Below are positions 46,182 through 57,839 of a stretch of DNA of 64,000 nt, piece after piece. Every line of letters starts with the position of its first letter. Positions within the stretch are counted from its first letter, which is position 1. The notes below the pieces were generated by a model that did no database searches, was not told where the DNA came from, and was given only the letters and a program-made list of their open reading frames with translations. The DNA is taken from assembly GCF_024713945.1 (NCBI RefSeq), contig NC_134684.1, forward strand, positions 3,417,001 through 3,481,000, written 5' to 3'. The position numbers were made by a program, and so were the translations under genes. This DNA comes from Dermatophagoides farinae. Its lineage: Eukaryota > Arthropoda > Arachnida > Sarcoptiformes > Pyroglyphidae.

Positions 46182-46463
46182 TATTTATCACAACAACAAC
46201 AACGAAAAAAAAACAAATTCAAAAATCTGATTGAAAATAAACTTGGTCAATGTCAAGGTAACAACAAATATCTGGAACAACACAAAATCACGATGATACA
46301 AACACCAGCAAACTTGAGTGAATATTAAATAGCAAAAAAAAAATCACAGCGATTGCAGAATGTAACGTCATTGAACATTAAGCGCCACCTGTCGCGTGAC
46401 ATTTGCATGATGCAATATAAATATTACAGCAAAAAAAAAGTACATTTAAGACGAGCATTTACC

Positions 46464-46494
<31 letters not shown>

Positions 46495-46633
46495 TTTCTT
46501 TAATGGCTCTTTAAATTTAAATGTTTATATTATATATTCGGTACCGTTGAAATAATCGTAATACAAATCATCAATCAAGTAAAAATTTGACTTTGTTTAA
46601 AAAAAAAAACAAAAATTTACAATATCACAAAAA
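46182..46633. other. Intergenic, with an A28 tract
   Basis: No gene seen. It carries a run of about 28 A at 46464-46491 and GCGCCACCTGTCGCG near 46382, possibly HIGD promoter elements. Confidence 0.5.
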
Positions 46634-47164
46634 TGATTAAGGGGGATAGGAACTGTAGAGGGCGCAAAAAAACGCATTTTTTGTTAAATGATTGCTCTTT
46701 AATGAAACGTCCGAAATTTTTGAAATTTATCTATTAAATTATTTAGAATTCCTAGAATAATTTAACATAAACAAAAAATAAAAAATATTTATACATCAAT
46801 ATGAAACAATCAGTTGAAAATCAGCTGTTTGACTAAATCGTTATATATCTCTAAGGAGAAGGGCATTTTTGGGCCAATTGAAACTTAGGGTTAAAAAATT
46901 AACAGTTTTTTTCTTCACATTCAGGCTAATATCTGCCATAATATCCGGTTCTGAACCATGCTTTTTGAACAGCTGATTTTCAACTGATTGTTTCATATTG
47001 ATGTATGAATATTTTTTATTTTTTGTTTATGTTAAATTATTCTAGGAATCCTAAATAATTACATAAGTAAGTTTCAAAAACTTCGGACGTTTCATTGAAG
47101 AGCAATCATTTAACAAAAAATGCGTTTTTTTTACGCCCTCTACAGTTCCTATCCCCCTTAATCA
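46634..47164. mobile_element. Palindromic MITE (foldback DNA transposon relic)
   Basis: Two inverted arms of about 196 bases, 46634-46829 and 46968-47164, match with roughly ten differences and one small indel (about 95% identity) around a 138-base centre. The outer ends read TTAAGGGGGATAGGAACTG and its complement, so the ends carry TTAA (or TA) and a G5 tract. No open frame of note, so it is non-autonomous. TA target duplication would fit Tc1/mariner-type transposases and TTAA would fit piggyBac-type, but the GGGGGATAGG start matches neither consensus I know. It sits between the HIG1 gene and DET1 and ends 24 bases from the DET1 stop codon. Confidence 0.85.
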
Positions 47165-47187
47165 AATGATGAAAAATAAAACTATTA

Positions 47188-48957
47188 TTACAATGGATTA
47201 AAATGACGAATATGAAAATAAAGTAAATATTGTGAATTATAACGTTGAACACTTATGATAAAAGGATCTGTTGGATGAAATATGAATGCAATTAATCGTC
47301 GATTGTTTGGAAGAGGAATAAGTAATGGTGGCAAACGTTGTGGTTGTCCAGTATGCATTCGAAATGATAGTCTATCTGTATTTCGATTGAAAAAACGAAT
47401 CGGTTCGTCACTTGTGTGTCTAGGTTTTTCATTCAAACCGATCACTTTTTCATCATATGAAAATAATGAAAGATCAAGATATGGACTTGGTGTTAATAGC
47501 TGAGCATGATGTGGCAATAAAGATAGTATACAACGAACAGCTTCACTATAATTGCCATTACGATTCTCAATAATTGATTGTTTGAATACTTCATATGCAA
47601 CATGAGCATAATAATTATTCGATGGTGAACATGGATAATAACCATATGGATGGCGGAAGTAGTTGCAAAAATTTTCATATGCATACAATAATGTTTGCGA
47701 ATGTTGTGGATAAATATTTATCACTTCGGTTGTTTTCCAATTATAAACAACAAATAGATTCCAAAGTTTTGTTTGATTATATGTATCATATTTACTGATT
47801 ATAAATTGATTATACGTCACAAGACTATATTCTTGTTCATATTTAATAAGTAAATGTTCTTCATCCAATAATTGCATCTTTAACATACGTAAATTGACTA
47901 AATAATCGAAATCATGATAGAATTGACATAATGGTTTCGGTGAACCATATTCAATGGATTGACGTTTTGCCTGTAAAAATGCAAATGTAATGATACGATG
48001 TTTGAGAGCATTGAATGGAATTTCACGAAATGCTGCCACTGGTCTATGACTAACCGGTATTGGCTGATTTAAACGACGATACATAGATTGCATTAATGAA
48101 TCTTCGAATAGTAAACGATCTTCTTCGGAACAGAATCGACCGATTTTTCTATTGAATATGAATTCACCGTTCGGTAGAATGTAGTATAGATGAATTATCT
48201 GATGTTGAACTGATAATATGGCAAAAACATTTTTGTACAGATAGATTCCATGATTATTAGCAATTTGTATTTTATCCGTTTTGAATTCAATACTGTCAAC
48301 CACACGACCAGCATCAATATCGATTATATGAAATTTATAATCTTCATATGTAGAACGATGGCTCATCGGTATAGATTCGTTTGTTTGATAACGATCATGG
48401 AATGAAGTTGTTGCCTCACTTGTTGATGATATCGATGCAACGATCAGAAATCGATTATCATCAGTAAATAGGCTACATTCTCGACTTAATTGTCCACCAT
48501 CCATTGCGACTGTAATTGTATGATGACGTTTAAAGAAACAGCTGAATATTTTTCGGCGAATCTCTGCATTTTCATCACCATAGCTAAGATAATCTTTATC
48601 ACCACTCGGTATCAAATGTAATAATTGAGCTGCAGCTGCTGCACCTTGATATTCATATAATTCAACACTGGTTATATCCGAACTGAAAGCCATCAAATAT
48701 CTTCCATCATAGGTGAATTTTCGTAAAAAACAATTCGGATGTTCGGCACGTTCGATTGAAAAATTTGGCACAACATTTTGATGAAGTTTATTATTGAATA
48801 CAAATGGATGAAAGCGTGGATGGAGATTATATTCACGATCAAATAATCGATGTACAATATTATTTCTTGGTCGTTTACGTTTTGGAAATTCTGTTGACAG
48901 AAAACGATATCCATTTTGACCAGTATGATCATTATCACAGCTTTCATTCATCATCAT
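47188..48957 (-). CDS. DET1: DET1 homologue (CRL4 ubiquitin ligase / COP1 adaptor)
   Basis: Intronless, 589 residues (human 550). Subunit of the DDB1-DET1-DDA1 complex that works with COP1 in cullin-4 ubiquitination. Matches to human along the whole length: NIVHRLFDRE, HQNVVPNFSIE, NCFLRKFTYDGRYLMAFSSD, LYEYQGA, RECSLFTDDNRFLIV, YKFHIIDIDAGRV, YLYKNVFAILSVQHQTIH-like, KMQLLDEEHLLIKY, FFVVYN-like LFVVYNWKTTEVI, SPYLDLSLFSYDEKVIGL and the C-terminal FIFHPTDPFIISVQR. Three consecutive Met codons begin the frame. The 3' end adjoins a MITE. Confidence 0.96.
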   Translation of the reverse strand: MMMNESCDNDHTGQNGYRFLSTEFPKRKRPRNNIVHRLFDREYNLHPRFHPFVFNNKLHQNVVPNFSIERAEHPNCFLRKFTYDGRYLMAFSSDITSVELYEYQGAAAAAQLLHLIPSGDKDYLSYGDENAEIRRKIFSCFFKRHHTITVAMDGGQLSRECSLFTDDNRFLIVASISSTSEATTSFHDRYQTNESIPMSHRSTYEDYKFHIIDIDAGRVVDSIEFKTDKIQIANNHGIYLYKNVFAILSVQHQIIHLYYILPNGEFIFNRKIGRFCSEEDRLLFEDSLMQSMYRRLNQPIPVSHRPVAAFREIPFNALKHRIITFAFLQAKRQSIEYGSPKPLCQFYHDFDYLVNLRMLKMQLLDEEHLLIKYEQEYSLVTYNQFIISKYDTYNQTKLWNLFVVYNWKTTEVINIYPQHSQTLLYAYENFCNYFRHPYGYYPCSPSNNYYAHVAYEVFKQSIIENRNGNYSEAVRCILSLLPHHAQLLTPSPYLDLSLFSYDEKVIGLNEKPRHTSDEPIRFFNRNTDRLSFRMHTGQPQRLPPLLIPLPNNRRLIAFIFHPTDPFIISVQRYNSQYLLYFHIRHFNPL

Positions 48958-49143
48958 CGTTCATTATTCATAAAATAAACATGATAATATAGGAAAATTG
49001 TTTGATTCAAATCATCGATCATCGAAATTATTTATTTTTTCTATTTTAAAATTATAAATTTACAAAAAATTTGAGAATCACAATCAAATTGAAACACAAA
49101 AACCAACAAATGAGGCAACAAATGGATCGTTTCATAAAGAACG

Positions 49144-51480
49144 TTATGCTAACAGAGGTATCATTTCGCTACTTTCGTATTGTTTTCCATTGTTCGTTAA
49201 AATATTCTTTGGCCTGGCCAATGATTGTTTGCCATGATGACGATTAGAGATTATTCGATTTTGTGGCAATGATTTTTGTCGTTGATTACCACGATTTTTA
49301 TGATTATGATCATGTGTATCCAATTCATCATAATAGATACAAGTTATACCACATACAAAAGCCTGTAATAAATAATGAAAATTAAACTGAAAATTCAGAT
49401 AATAAACGATTATTATTATTCATAATCCTTACCATAATTATCGCAATGATACCCATAATTGTTGATGATTGTTTAAAGCCAAAATTTTCTGTTAAAAAAC
49501 CACCAAACATAGGTCCAAGAATTTCACCTAACGAACAGAATGAAGTCCAAAATCCCGAAACTAAACTGTAGGTGGTGACATCATCCGGAAATCCGTTTTT
49601 TCTTTGAAAAAAAAAATTTAAAATTTAACCATATATTGGTTTTGATTCGATTATTGTAATAAATACTTACAAAGCAAGATTGTTCAATGTTTCAAATGTG
49701 GGTATGAATGCAATTGAATATGATATGCCAATCAATGCCATTACAATGGCTGTTTGTGTAAAATTTGTTTCCATTGGAATCATTTTGGCCGGACCAAGAA
49801 ATAAAAATTCCAATCCCATTAATAAAAGACCAATAGCCATAATTTGAAATTTATTTGGCACCATTTGTGAGATCCATCCAATGAATGGTGAACTTAGTGT
49901 ATATGTGGCTGATAATATAAGAAATATCAGGCTAACTAAATTCGTTCCCAATCCAATACTTCTTAAATGTGGTTCGATTGTTGGATCAAGATAGCTGAGC
50001 GATTGTGCAACAACAACAATCACACAACAATTGATAATTACTTTTATTATGGACAATAATCTAAAATAGGCATTCATCGGTGATTTAAGCCGTTCACAAT
50101 CTATTAACAATAATAATGAAATATTACTATATATCAAGAAATGACAAGGGGTTAGGTTAGGTTCCTTCCTACTTACTTTTGGTATCACGTATAATTACTA
50201 AACAAAGTGGTATATTGACCAACATGATTGTTCCTAATACATAGAATGGCAAACCATAACCTCCAATATTATAAAGGAAACCACCAATGGCCGGTCCAAG
50301 ACTTAAACCTAAGCCTACCGATGTTTCAACGATACTCTAAATAAATGAATCAGTTCAACATGATGATGGAAGAGCCTTTATTTTTTTTAAAAAAAAACTT
50401 ACGAATGCTGTGCCCACATTATCGGGAAATTCTTCCATTAAAATTGTATAAGTGGATGTTGAAAAAGCCGTACCACCGACTGCTTCGAATGTTCGCACAA
50501 TAAAACAGTATACTGTGAATGTTTCTAAACTATGAATTCGATCCAATAGACCGAAAAGAATGTTTGAAACGCCGGCAATAAAAATTCCCATAATTAATGT
50601 CATTTTTGTTCCAATTACCGGTATCATCAGACTAATGATTGGACTACAGATCATGAATACGAATGCATAGACACTAAATACAAGGCCATTGACCGATTCA
50701 CGCATTCCTTTTTTTGCCGATTCGGTTGGAAAGAACGGTGCAATTATAGCCATGGCCAACATTGATGTAAAACTAATGAATGCTAAACATATAAGAACCA
50801 AATGCTGTGTCTTATGTGTGGTGAATATAATCTTATTGGTCGGCGGCACCGTTATTCGCCGTTGTATGGTCATCGGTTGACAGATAATCATTTTGTTTTT
50901 CATCTTCGGTAATGTATCATATGACAATGAACGTCTTAATGTTTTCCGACGATTAACCAAAATTTTTGTTGGTGTTGGTTTGCCCGTAGGTTTAATCGCT
51001 ATTTTGGGCAATTTCGTTGACCGTCTAATCGTTTGTTTACCCATTTTATTAACAGTCGTTGTTGTGGCCGTTATCGATTTTTTGATGCCAACATTTTCCC
51101 AACTTGTCGTCGTTAAATTGACATTGTCATTATTATTGTTTAACATTATCGACAGATTATTATTCGTTCTAGATTTCAGATTATTATCATTATTTCGTGA
51201 TGATTCTATATGTTTTTCTTGATTGAACAATGATCGTTGTTGTTGTTGTTGTTGTTGTCGTTGTTTTTGATGAATAACATCATCATCCTATACAAACATA
51301 AACATTGATGATGATGATGATGCATGTAAACACACACATACCGTCATCATATGATCAAGGACATTCAGAATAACAAACAAGTGAAAAAAGAAGAAGAAAT
51401 TCAATTTACAAATTTAAATCAGTACGAAAACATATCTGGAAAAAATATACCATTTGTTTATCGTCATTATTATTATCCAT
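49144..51480 (-). CDS. SLC18B1: MFS transporter, SLC18B1-like (vesicular amine/polyamine type)
   Basis: Proton-coupled transporter of the DHA1 branch of the major facilitator superfamily. Six exons: 51480-51451, 51287-50403, 50336-50177, 50100-49671, 49601-49433, 49362-49144, all GT-AG with agreeing phases; 630 residues (human SLC18B1 is 456). About 170 N-terminal residues are Gln/Asn-rich and basic and have no counterpart in the human protein. Twelve helices follow, from LVLICLAFISFTSMLAMAII to KQSSTIMGIIAIIM; motif A-like SPIISLMIPVIGTK and family block LGLSLGPAIGGFLYNIGG (helix 5) are visible. SLC18B1 moves polyamines into vesicles in mammals; substrate here is inferred from family. The cytosolic tail ends YESSEMIPLLA with a dileucine-like sorting signal. 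Confidence 0.9.
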
Positions 51481-52509
51481 GATGATGATGAGCATATAAT
51501 TATGATCATATTGTTTTAACGGTTATGTGGCAAATTTTTTTTTTTTTTTTTTTAATCAGATCGATAAACCGATAGATTTGTCACAACGGTTACACTTATT
51601 ATTATTAATGTATATAAAATAGAAAAAATGCCCGGCTTTTTTCATTGGCTTTAAATAGATTTCATTCAACAAAAATTGATTATCAAAAAAAAAAAAAAAA
51701 AAATCGTTGATCATTATCATCATTCAATTTTTGAATCTTAAGTATCCAAAGTCTTGATTGATAAATGATCATTGTTATCAGGTTGTTGTGTTTTTTTTTC
51801 AATTTCTGGTTACTGTCCTGATAGATGGACACATGCGCCAACAACAACAACAACAATTAACAGCCGAATGGCATTAAATTTGTTGGTTATCATGATTTTT
51901 TTTATTATTATTATTCAAATTGAAATAAAGCGCGCTATAGATGAGAAAAAAAAATAGATTTCGAATGTGTTTCAATCAAATGTGAATACCGCACTCTGGT
52001 GTGATTAAAAAGAAAAGTTTTTAGTTTGTAAAAAACAATCGAAGTTTTTTTTTCTTTGGTTAAATGACCAAACATGTGATAATGTTAATCATCTGGACAA
52101 TTACATTATCAAAAATTGAAGAAGAACAAAATTCAATGTTCATTATTATTACTCATTATGTTTGAACTTTTGTTCTCTTTTTTTTTAAAAAAAAAAACGT
52201 AGATCGTATTTTTTTTTCTACAAAAACATACACATTCGTGGTCGTTTCGATGAATGAAATAAATAAGAAAAACAAAATTTTTCTTTCTCAATGACGCCAA
52301 TATACACAAAATTTATAATCAAAGTCCAATGGTATTTTATTTCAGCTACTTTGTTGTTGTGGTTAAGATCTTGACTCACGAGACTTGTGGCTGTTTTTCG
52401 TTTTCGTTTTTTTTGTTGCTCAGCTTTGATCAGTCCAAATTTCAAATTACAACCGTTCAAGTCCAACGCTCGAATACCGAAAACCCGAGAAAACCCCCAA
52501 AAAAAAAAT
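51481..52509. other. Divergent upstream region SLC18B1-like / APMAP-like
   Basis: No gene seen. It has a T20 run near 51536-51554, an A19 run near 51687 and (CAA)n at 51841. The frame is open upstream of the APMAP-like start at 52510, back to 52387, but its composition (Phe/Arg/Cys) is not convincing. Confidence 0.5.
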
Positions 52510-53890
52510 ATGTTTTGTCTGTTCTCCAGTTTTATTGGTTCCTGGTTCACCATATCGTTCATATTGATCATCTATATTCTATTGGCAAAACCTGGCCGAT
52601 TTTTACTTGATCTCAATCCCATCTATCTAAGGTTTGTCGTCTAATCATAATCATTATAATCTATTTCATTTTTATTTCGAATTTGAATCAAATTTATTAG
52701 GTTACCATTACCCAATGTTAATGATAAGATATTTAATCGTAATAAAAAATCATTCGAAGCAATCAAAATTGAAAATGATAAAATTATTACACCAAAATCA
52801 TTGGCATTAGATCCAAAGGATTCTAATCGATTATATATCGGTTCCGCTACCGGTTATGTATATTGTTTGCAGAATAAAAACATTGTTGATACCATAGCAA
52901 GTTTTTCTGATGGTAGACCATTAGGAATACGATTATTTCGTCAGAAATTATATTTTATCGAAGCCAATAGTGGACTTTATGCATATGATTTAGATACAAA
53001 ATTGTTGACACATTTATTAGGACTTGATAAGACAAAATTCTTGGATGGAAAACCTTCGAAATTTTTCGATGATTTAGTTGTCGTCGAAGAGAACGACGAT
53101 ATTATTGTTTATATTACTGATGTTAGTCGAAAATTTTCCATCGATATGTGGTGTTATACATATCTGGAACCGGATTCTACTGGACGAATATTGCGATACA
53201 GTACAAACAATCAAAATGTGACAACCATTCTGGAAAATCTTTGTTTTCCCGAATGGAATTGAAATTACTGACAATAATCAATCATTATTAATTTGTGAAT
53301 TGACCAAACGACGAATCATTGAATTTCAATTGAATGGAACGGAAAAAGGTAAATGTTCAGTGTTGATGGATAATCTCCCTGGTGAACCGGAAAATATTCG
53401 TCGAACTAGTAATAAAACCAAAGAATCCTATTGGGTAGGATTAGCATTGACACGTGATTATAATAGTAAACTTTCATTCATGGATGATTATTCGGATGAG
53501 CCTAATCTTCGAAAATTGATTCTAAGATCATGTTTTTTATTAGGTTCGTCATTATTATAATCACATCAAATATTATTGATATTGATTTTCATCTTCTATT
53601 TAGGCACAATTATGCACAGTATTGGTAATTGTTTTGGCAGTGAAACTCTTAAGACAAAAGGATCGAGCCTAAAAACTGGTATAGCACTGATTTTGGATGA
53701 TTTTATGAAAAATCCGGGAATGGCCATCGAAATTGATCGTGAATCAAATGTTTTACTTAGTTTTCAAATTAAAGACGATATATCTGTGATCTCGGAAATC
53801 AACGAATCCTATGACGATGATATGAATGCAAGAATCCTGTACACAACTTCATCAGGTGGCAATTTGAATCGAATAATTTTGAAAGAATAA
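52510..53890 (+). CDS. APMAP-like protein (strictosidine-synthase-like beta-propeller)
   Basis: Type II membrane protein with a six-bladed strictosidine-synthase-like propeller, related to adipocyte plasma membrane-associated protein. Exons 52510-52631, 52701-53543, 53604-53890. The N-terminal anchor is WFTISFILIIYILLA. Propeller landmarks: ITPKSLALDPKDSNRLYIGSATG, FFDDLVVVE, YITDVSRKFS, ENLCFPNGIEITD, LPGEPENIRR, YWVGLA. Exon 2 contains a one-base excess at TTTTCCCG (53244-53251): the frame ends EWN-stop, whereas the conserved FPNGI continues one base over. Exon lengths sum to 1252, exactly one more than 3 x 417, so the intended product is about 416 residues. Assembly error is the likeliest cause; a recent pseudogene is possible. 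Confidence 0.85.
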
Positions 53891-53912
53891 TTATTATTAA
53901 TTAATTAATAAA

Positions 53913-54218
53913 TTATTTAGCTAAATTTTTCATTGCTTTTTGAAAGCAAATTTTTAGTTGTTGAAATTGTTCATTACAGATATTTTGTTTGATATTATGA
54001 AGGTCATTTTGTTCAAGACATTGTGCATATGCTGTGGCCTGTATAAATAAACAGAAGAAAATGAAAAAAAGAAATCGATTATGAAAATATCAACCATTGA
54101 ACAAGACCAAATATTATAAAAAACAAACCTGAGTTGTACATTGCATGAATGCTTTTGGATAATATTGACGAATACGATTGAAAGATTTGGCGGTCATCGA
54201 TGACGATGGTGACGACAT
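53913..54218 (-). CDS. NDUFAF8: NDUFAF8-like twin CX9C complex I assembly factor
   Basis: Exons 54218-54129 (MSSPSSSMTAKSFNRIRQYY...) and 54038-53913, an 90-base intron in phase 0, encode 71 residues. Four cysteines form twin CX9C motifs: C-TTQATAYAQ-C and C-NEQFQQLKI-C, followed by FQKAMKNLAK. This matches human NDUFAF8 (C17orf89) in length and pattern (AYGRC ... FCAREFEALRSCF), a CHCH protein imported into the intermembrane space or matrix and needed with NDUFAF5 for complex I assembly. Other small twin-CX9C proteins remain possible. Its stop codon lies 22 bases from that of the convergent APMAP-like gene. Confidence 0.82.
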
Positions 54219-54756
54219 TTTTTTTCATGGAAAAATTATGAGAAACAAAAACAATATCAAAAAAAAAAAAAAATTCGATCCAAAAATCTATTTGGACCAA
54301 TGTCGGATGCATAGGGCGTAAATAGCCGTCGTTGTTTATGACATATAAACAAACTTTTTTTTCTGACTGTTGTTGCCATTGATATTTTTAATGGATTTAG
54401 TGATGATGATGATGATGATGATAAATAAATTTGCTTGTAAGCCTTGACGGTGGAGGACACTATGTGAATACGCGTAATTTGGCCGACTAGTAATAATATA
54501 CAAAGAAAAAAAAATTCCTTGATTGATTGATCTGTTCAGAAAAGTTTTTTCTTTTATCATTTTTTCCTTTCAAATAAACAGAAAAAAAAACATTATCATT
54601 ACTCGGAATCAAATGACAATGTTATGCTATCAGTGTGTTTGTCCATGAGAATTTGTTTTTTTTTTCGTTTAAAAATTAAAAAAAAAACATAAATTCAGCA
54701 ACTTCATTGGGTCTGATTGTTGATCGATCGTATTGATTGAAACAACAACAAAAACA
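54219..54756. promoter_or_regulatory. Divergent upstream region NDUFAF8 / WDR37
   Basis: 538 bases between diverging starts; A- and T-runs and (ATC)n at 54401-54422; no gene seen. Confidence 0.4.
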
Positions 54757-57419
54757 ATGTCAACATCAAAGAATTCGATTCATAAACAATATTCATTGGC
54801 TGCCTGTGAATTTGGCAATGCTAACATTACAACTGCTGCCGGTTCAGCTGTCGATCACCCACCACCACCGTCTTCGATGAAAATTAAGTAAGTTTTTTTT
54901 TATTTTCATTGTTCATTTTTGTGTATTCAATTTGATCGATCGATTTAACGATTGATTGATTTTTGTTGGATTATATTTATAATAATAATAATGATGATGA
55001 TAATTTTTCTTTCTTTCGTTTTGTTTTCTTTTTCTATTCACTCTATTCACACACCCTAATGATGATTCGATCGGATCAAAAAAAAAAAAAAAATAATAAT
55101 AATAATCGACAATAATCATCACAGACATCATATCCATAACTTGTTCGAAATGATTGATAAAGAAATCGATTCGTTAATTAATGAAAACATTTTATGTAAG
55201 TGTAGTTTATTTTATGATCACATATAATCATCATCATTCTTCGGTACTGCTTCTTGTTTTTTTTTATTTATTTCGTTATTATTAAACAAAAAAAAATTTC
55301 TGGCTGCTCTGGTGTTGTTCGGTGTATATATTCATACCAATCAAACCGTAGCCAATTAACCTTACAAATTGAATTATAATTGAAGATAATTTTGTTTTGT
55401 TTTTTTTTCGTTTGTTTTGCCAATGTCAAATCTGTTTTTTTCTCTTTTTTATTTTTTTTGGTAATAATTTGTTCAAAATTATCATAATACTAATATGTTT
55501 TCATTGTTTAATATTTCATCGTTGGCCAACATAGTGAAAGAACGTATTGAAACGCTTGAAGAATTGATTGAAAACACTGGAACACAACAGACAACATCAA
55601 CAGCTACAGCTATTGGTGGTGGTGGTTCGACAATTTTAACAACTACAGCATTACATTCATCATCATCATTGGATAATGCTGGTAATCTGATAAATCGAAA
55701 CATTTTGTCACAACAAAAACCATACCATCATCATCAAGTACAACAACAACAACAACACCAACATCATCATCATCATCAACAACAACAACAACAGCCGACA
55801 CCATTTTCCGTTAGTTCGGTCAAACGTGACTCAATGGTTGCAGGTATATTATAAATTTGGGTTATGATCATTGTTCCAGTTGAACTAATAATTATAATCA
55901 TTTTCAATCCAAACACTATGGATTTCACATCACAATGGTTATTAGCATCACAATTATCGCAGAAAATTAAATCAACATATAAACTAAAAACTTCTAGTAA
56001 AATATTCAAAGGTCAAAGTAATAGCAGTAGTAGCCATCTGATTGGTACATATGAATGGCATAAAGATGGTATTTGGTATATAACGTCAAGCCAAAAAAAT
56101 GGCCATCAATATATTGCTACGGCTTCAGCTGGTAAATATTTTTTGATTTTTATTTCAATTTTTCTTGTTATTCATAATTTGATTTGCACAGATTCGACCA
56201 TTAATGTTTGTGATGTGACACGTATTGATTATAATCTAACACCATGTGTCATCTATGCTGGCCATCAATCATCGGTTAATTGTGTAAAATTTCATTATGC
56301 TAATGATCTCGTCTTAACGGCTTCTGGTGATGGTACAGCTCATATATGGCGATTTAATCCCGATTTATTTGTAAGTTTAATTCAATTTTTTGATTGATTT
56401 AAAATTATAATCACGTATTCATAAATAGCGGTCAGATTATGATGGCGAACAAATGGGTGAAGAAGCTACGATCATTAAGACACCGTTACATGAATTAGAT
56501 GATCATCATAATGTAGTCGTATCATGTGATTGGATGTCTGGCCTTGAACAATGTGTAACAGCAAGCTGGGATCAAATGGCCAATATCTATGATTATCAAA
56601 CCGGTGAATTAATTGTACAATTAGCCGGACATGATCAAGCATTGACCGATGTTTGTGCTTGTGAATCAACAAGATTGATTGTAACATCATCACATGATAC
56701 TACATTTCGCTTATGGGATTTTCGTGATGCTATACATTCGGTTAGCGTGTTTCAAGGCCATAGTCGATCGGTTACATCAACTTGTTTTTTGGGTGCAGAT
56801 AAAATTCTTTCCGGTGGTGATGATCGTAATGTTAAAGTTTGGGATGTAAGTATTATTGTTCAGTTATGTTAACATTTTTATTTTTGAATATTTCATTTTG
56901 AATTTCAAATAGCTCAAAAATATGCGTTCACCTTTGATCACTATTTCTATGGAATCTGGTATTAATAAATTATCTGTATCACAACAACATAACTTATTTA
57001 CCATACCGTTGGATAATCGCAATGTTCGTATCTATGATATAAACGGTAATCGTATCTGTCGTTTATCACGAGATTCCCATAATCGTATGGTAACATGTGC
57101 TACTTGGCTCGATCCGACCAGCACTATTACTGGTACATCAACAACTTCCAACATTATTCAACAATCATCACAATCACAACCACAACCACCACCACCGCCA
57201 CCATCATCATCAACATCGACGGCTACATCATCAACATCGATGATTATGTCACCACCACCACCGCCATTATCAAAAATATCGGATACAAGTAACACTTCTG
57301 CTATGGGCACTGGTAATGGTGGTTCTGATTTTTTCAATAACAATAACAATACACTTACATTGTTCACTTGTGCATTTGATCGAAGAGTATGTGCTTGGAA
57401 TATAGTCATTGAAAAATAG
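54757..57419 (+). CDS. WDR37: WD-repeat protein 37
   Basis: Seven exons: 54757-54887, 55125-55195, 55535-55843, 55946-56131, 56192-56370, 56429-56845, 56913-57419; phases agree and lengths sum to 600 codons (599 residues; human 494). An N-terminal coiled-coil (HNLFEMIDKEIDSLINENILLKERIETLEELIEN) precedes SQLSQKIKSTYKLKTSSKIF, both typical of WDR37. The seven-bladed propeller follows with WD-type ends: HIWRF, NIYDY, FRLWDFRD, NVKVWDLKNMRSP, VRIYDINGNR, ACAWN-like VCAWNIVIE. WDR37 binds PACS proteins and affects ER calcium handling in vertebrates. The extra length is a Gln/His run in exon 3 and a Ser/Pro insert in exon 7 between the last two blades, both from CAA/CCA repeats. Confidence 0.95.
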
Positions 57420-57839
57420 TCATCCAAATCAATCAATCAATCAATCAATCAATACACGCGCCTTGTTCTAATTATATATATTGATCTCGTTTAAAAAATT
57501 CAAAAAATCAATCATTTTTATCCCATGAACACACGCATAGGTATTATATTATTTCCTGTGAAAAATGAAATGAAATTTTTTTATTTACAAAAAAAAATGT
57601 ATTTTTTCTTTGTTTGTTTTGTCTTGTTTTGTTTTGTTTTGTTTTTTCTCATTATAATTTGGAATGATACGTTGTTGTTAATGATGATGATGATGATCAA
57701 TAATAATAATAATAAAAAACCAATTATGGTATTATATGATGATGATGATTTTGTTTATATGTCAAAGTTTATAAAAGAATATATAAAAAAAACTCACGTT
57801 ATTTATATCGATCGATGTGTGTGTGTGTGTTTTTTATTG
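57420..57839. other. Convergent 3' region, no gene seen
   Basis: AT-rich with TCAA, TTTTG, GAT and (TG)n repeats, between the tail-to-tail WDR37 and neurexin IV genes. Confidence 0.55.

Noticed and set aside
46464-46491. A28 tract as the tail of a retrocopy or SINE
   Set aside because: No gene-like or tRNA-like body lies upstream; homopolymer runs of this kind are common in the window.
46634-47164. Assignment of the palindromic element to piggyBac because of TTAA ends
   Set aside because: TTAA is shared by both ends, but the adjacent GGGGGATAGG does not match the piggyBac terminal consensus, so I leave the superfamily open.
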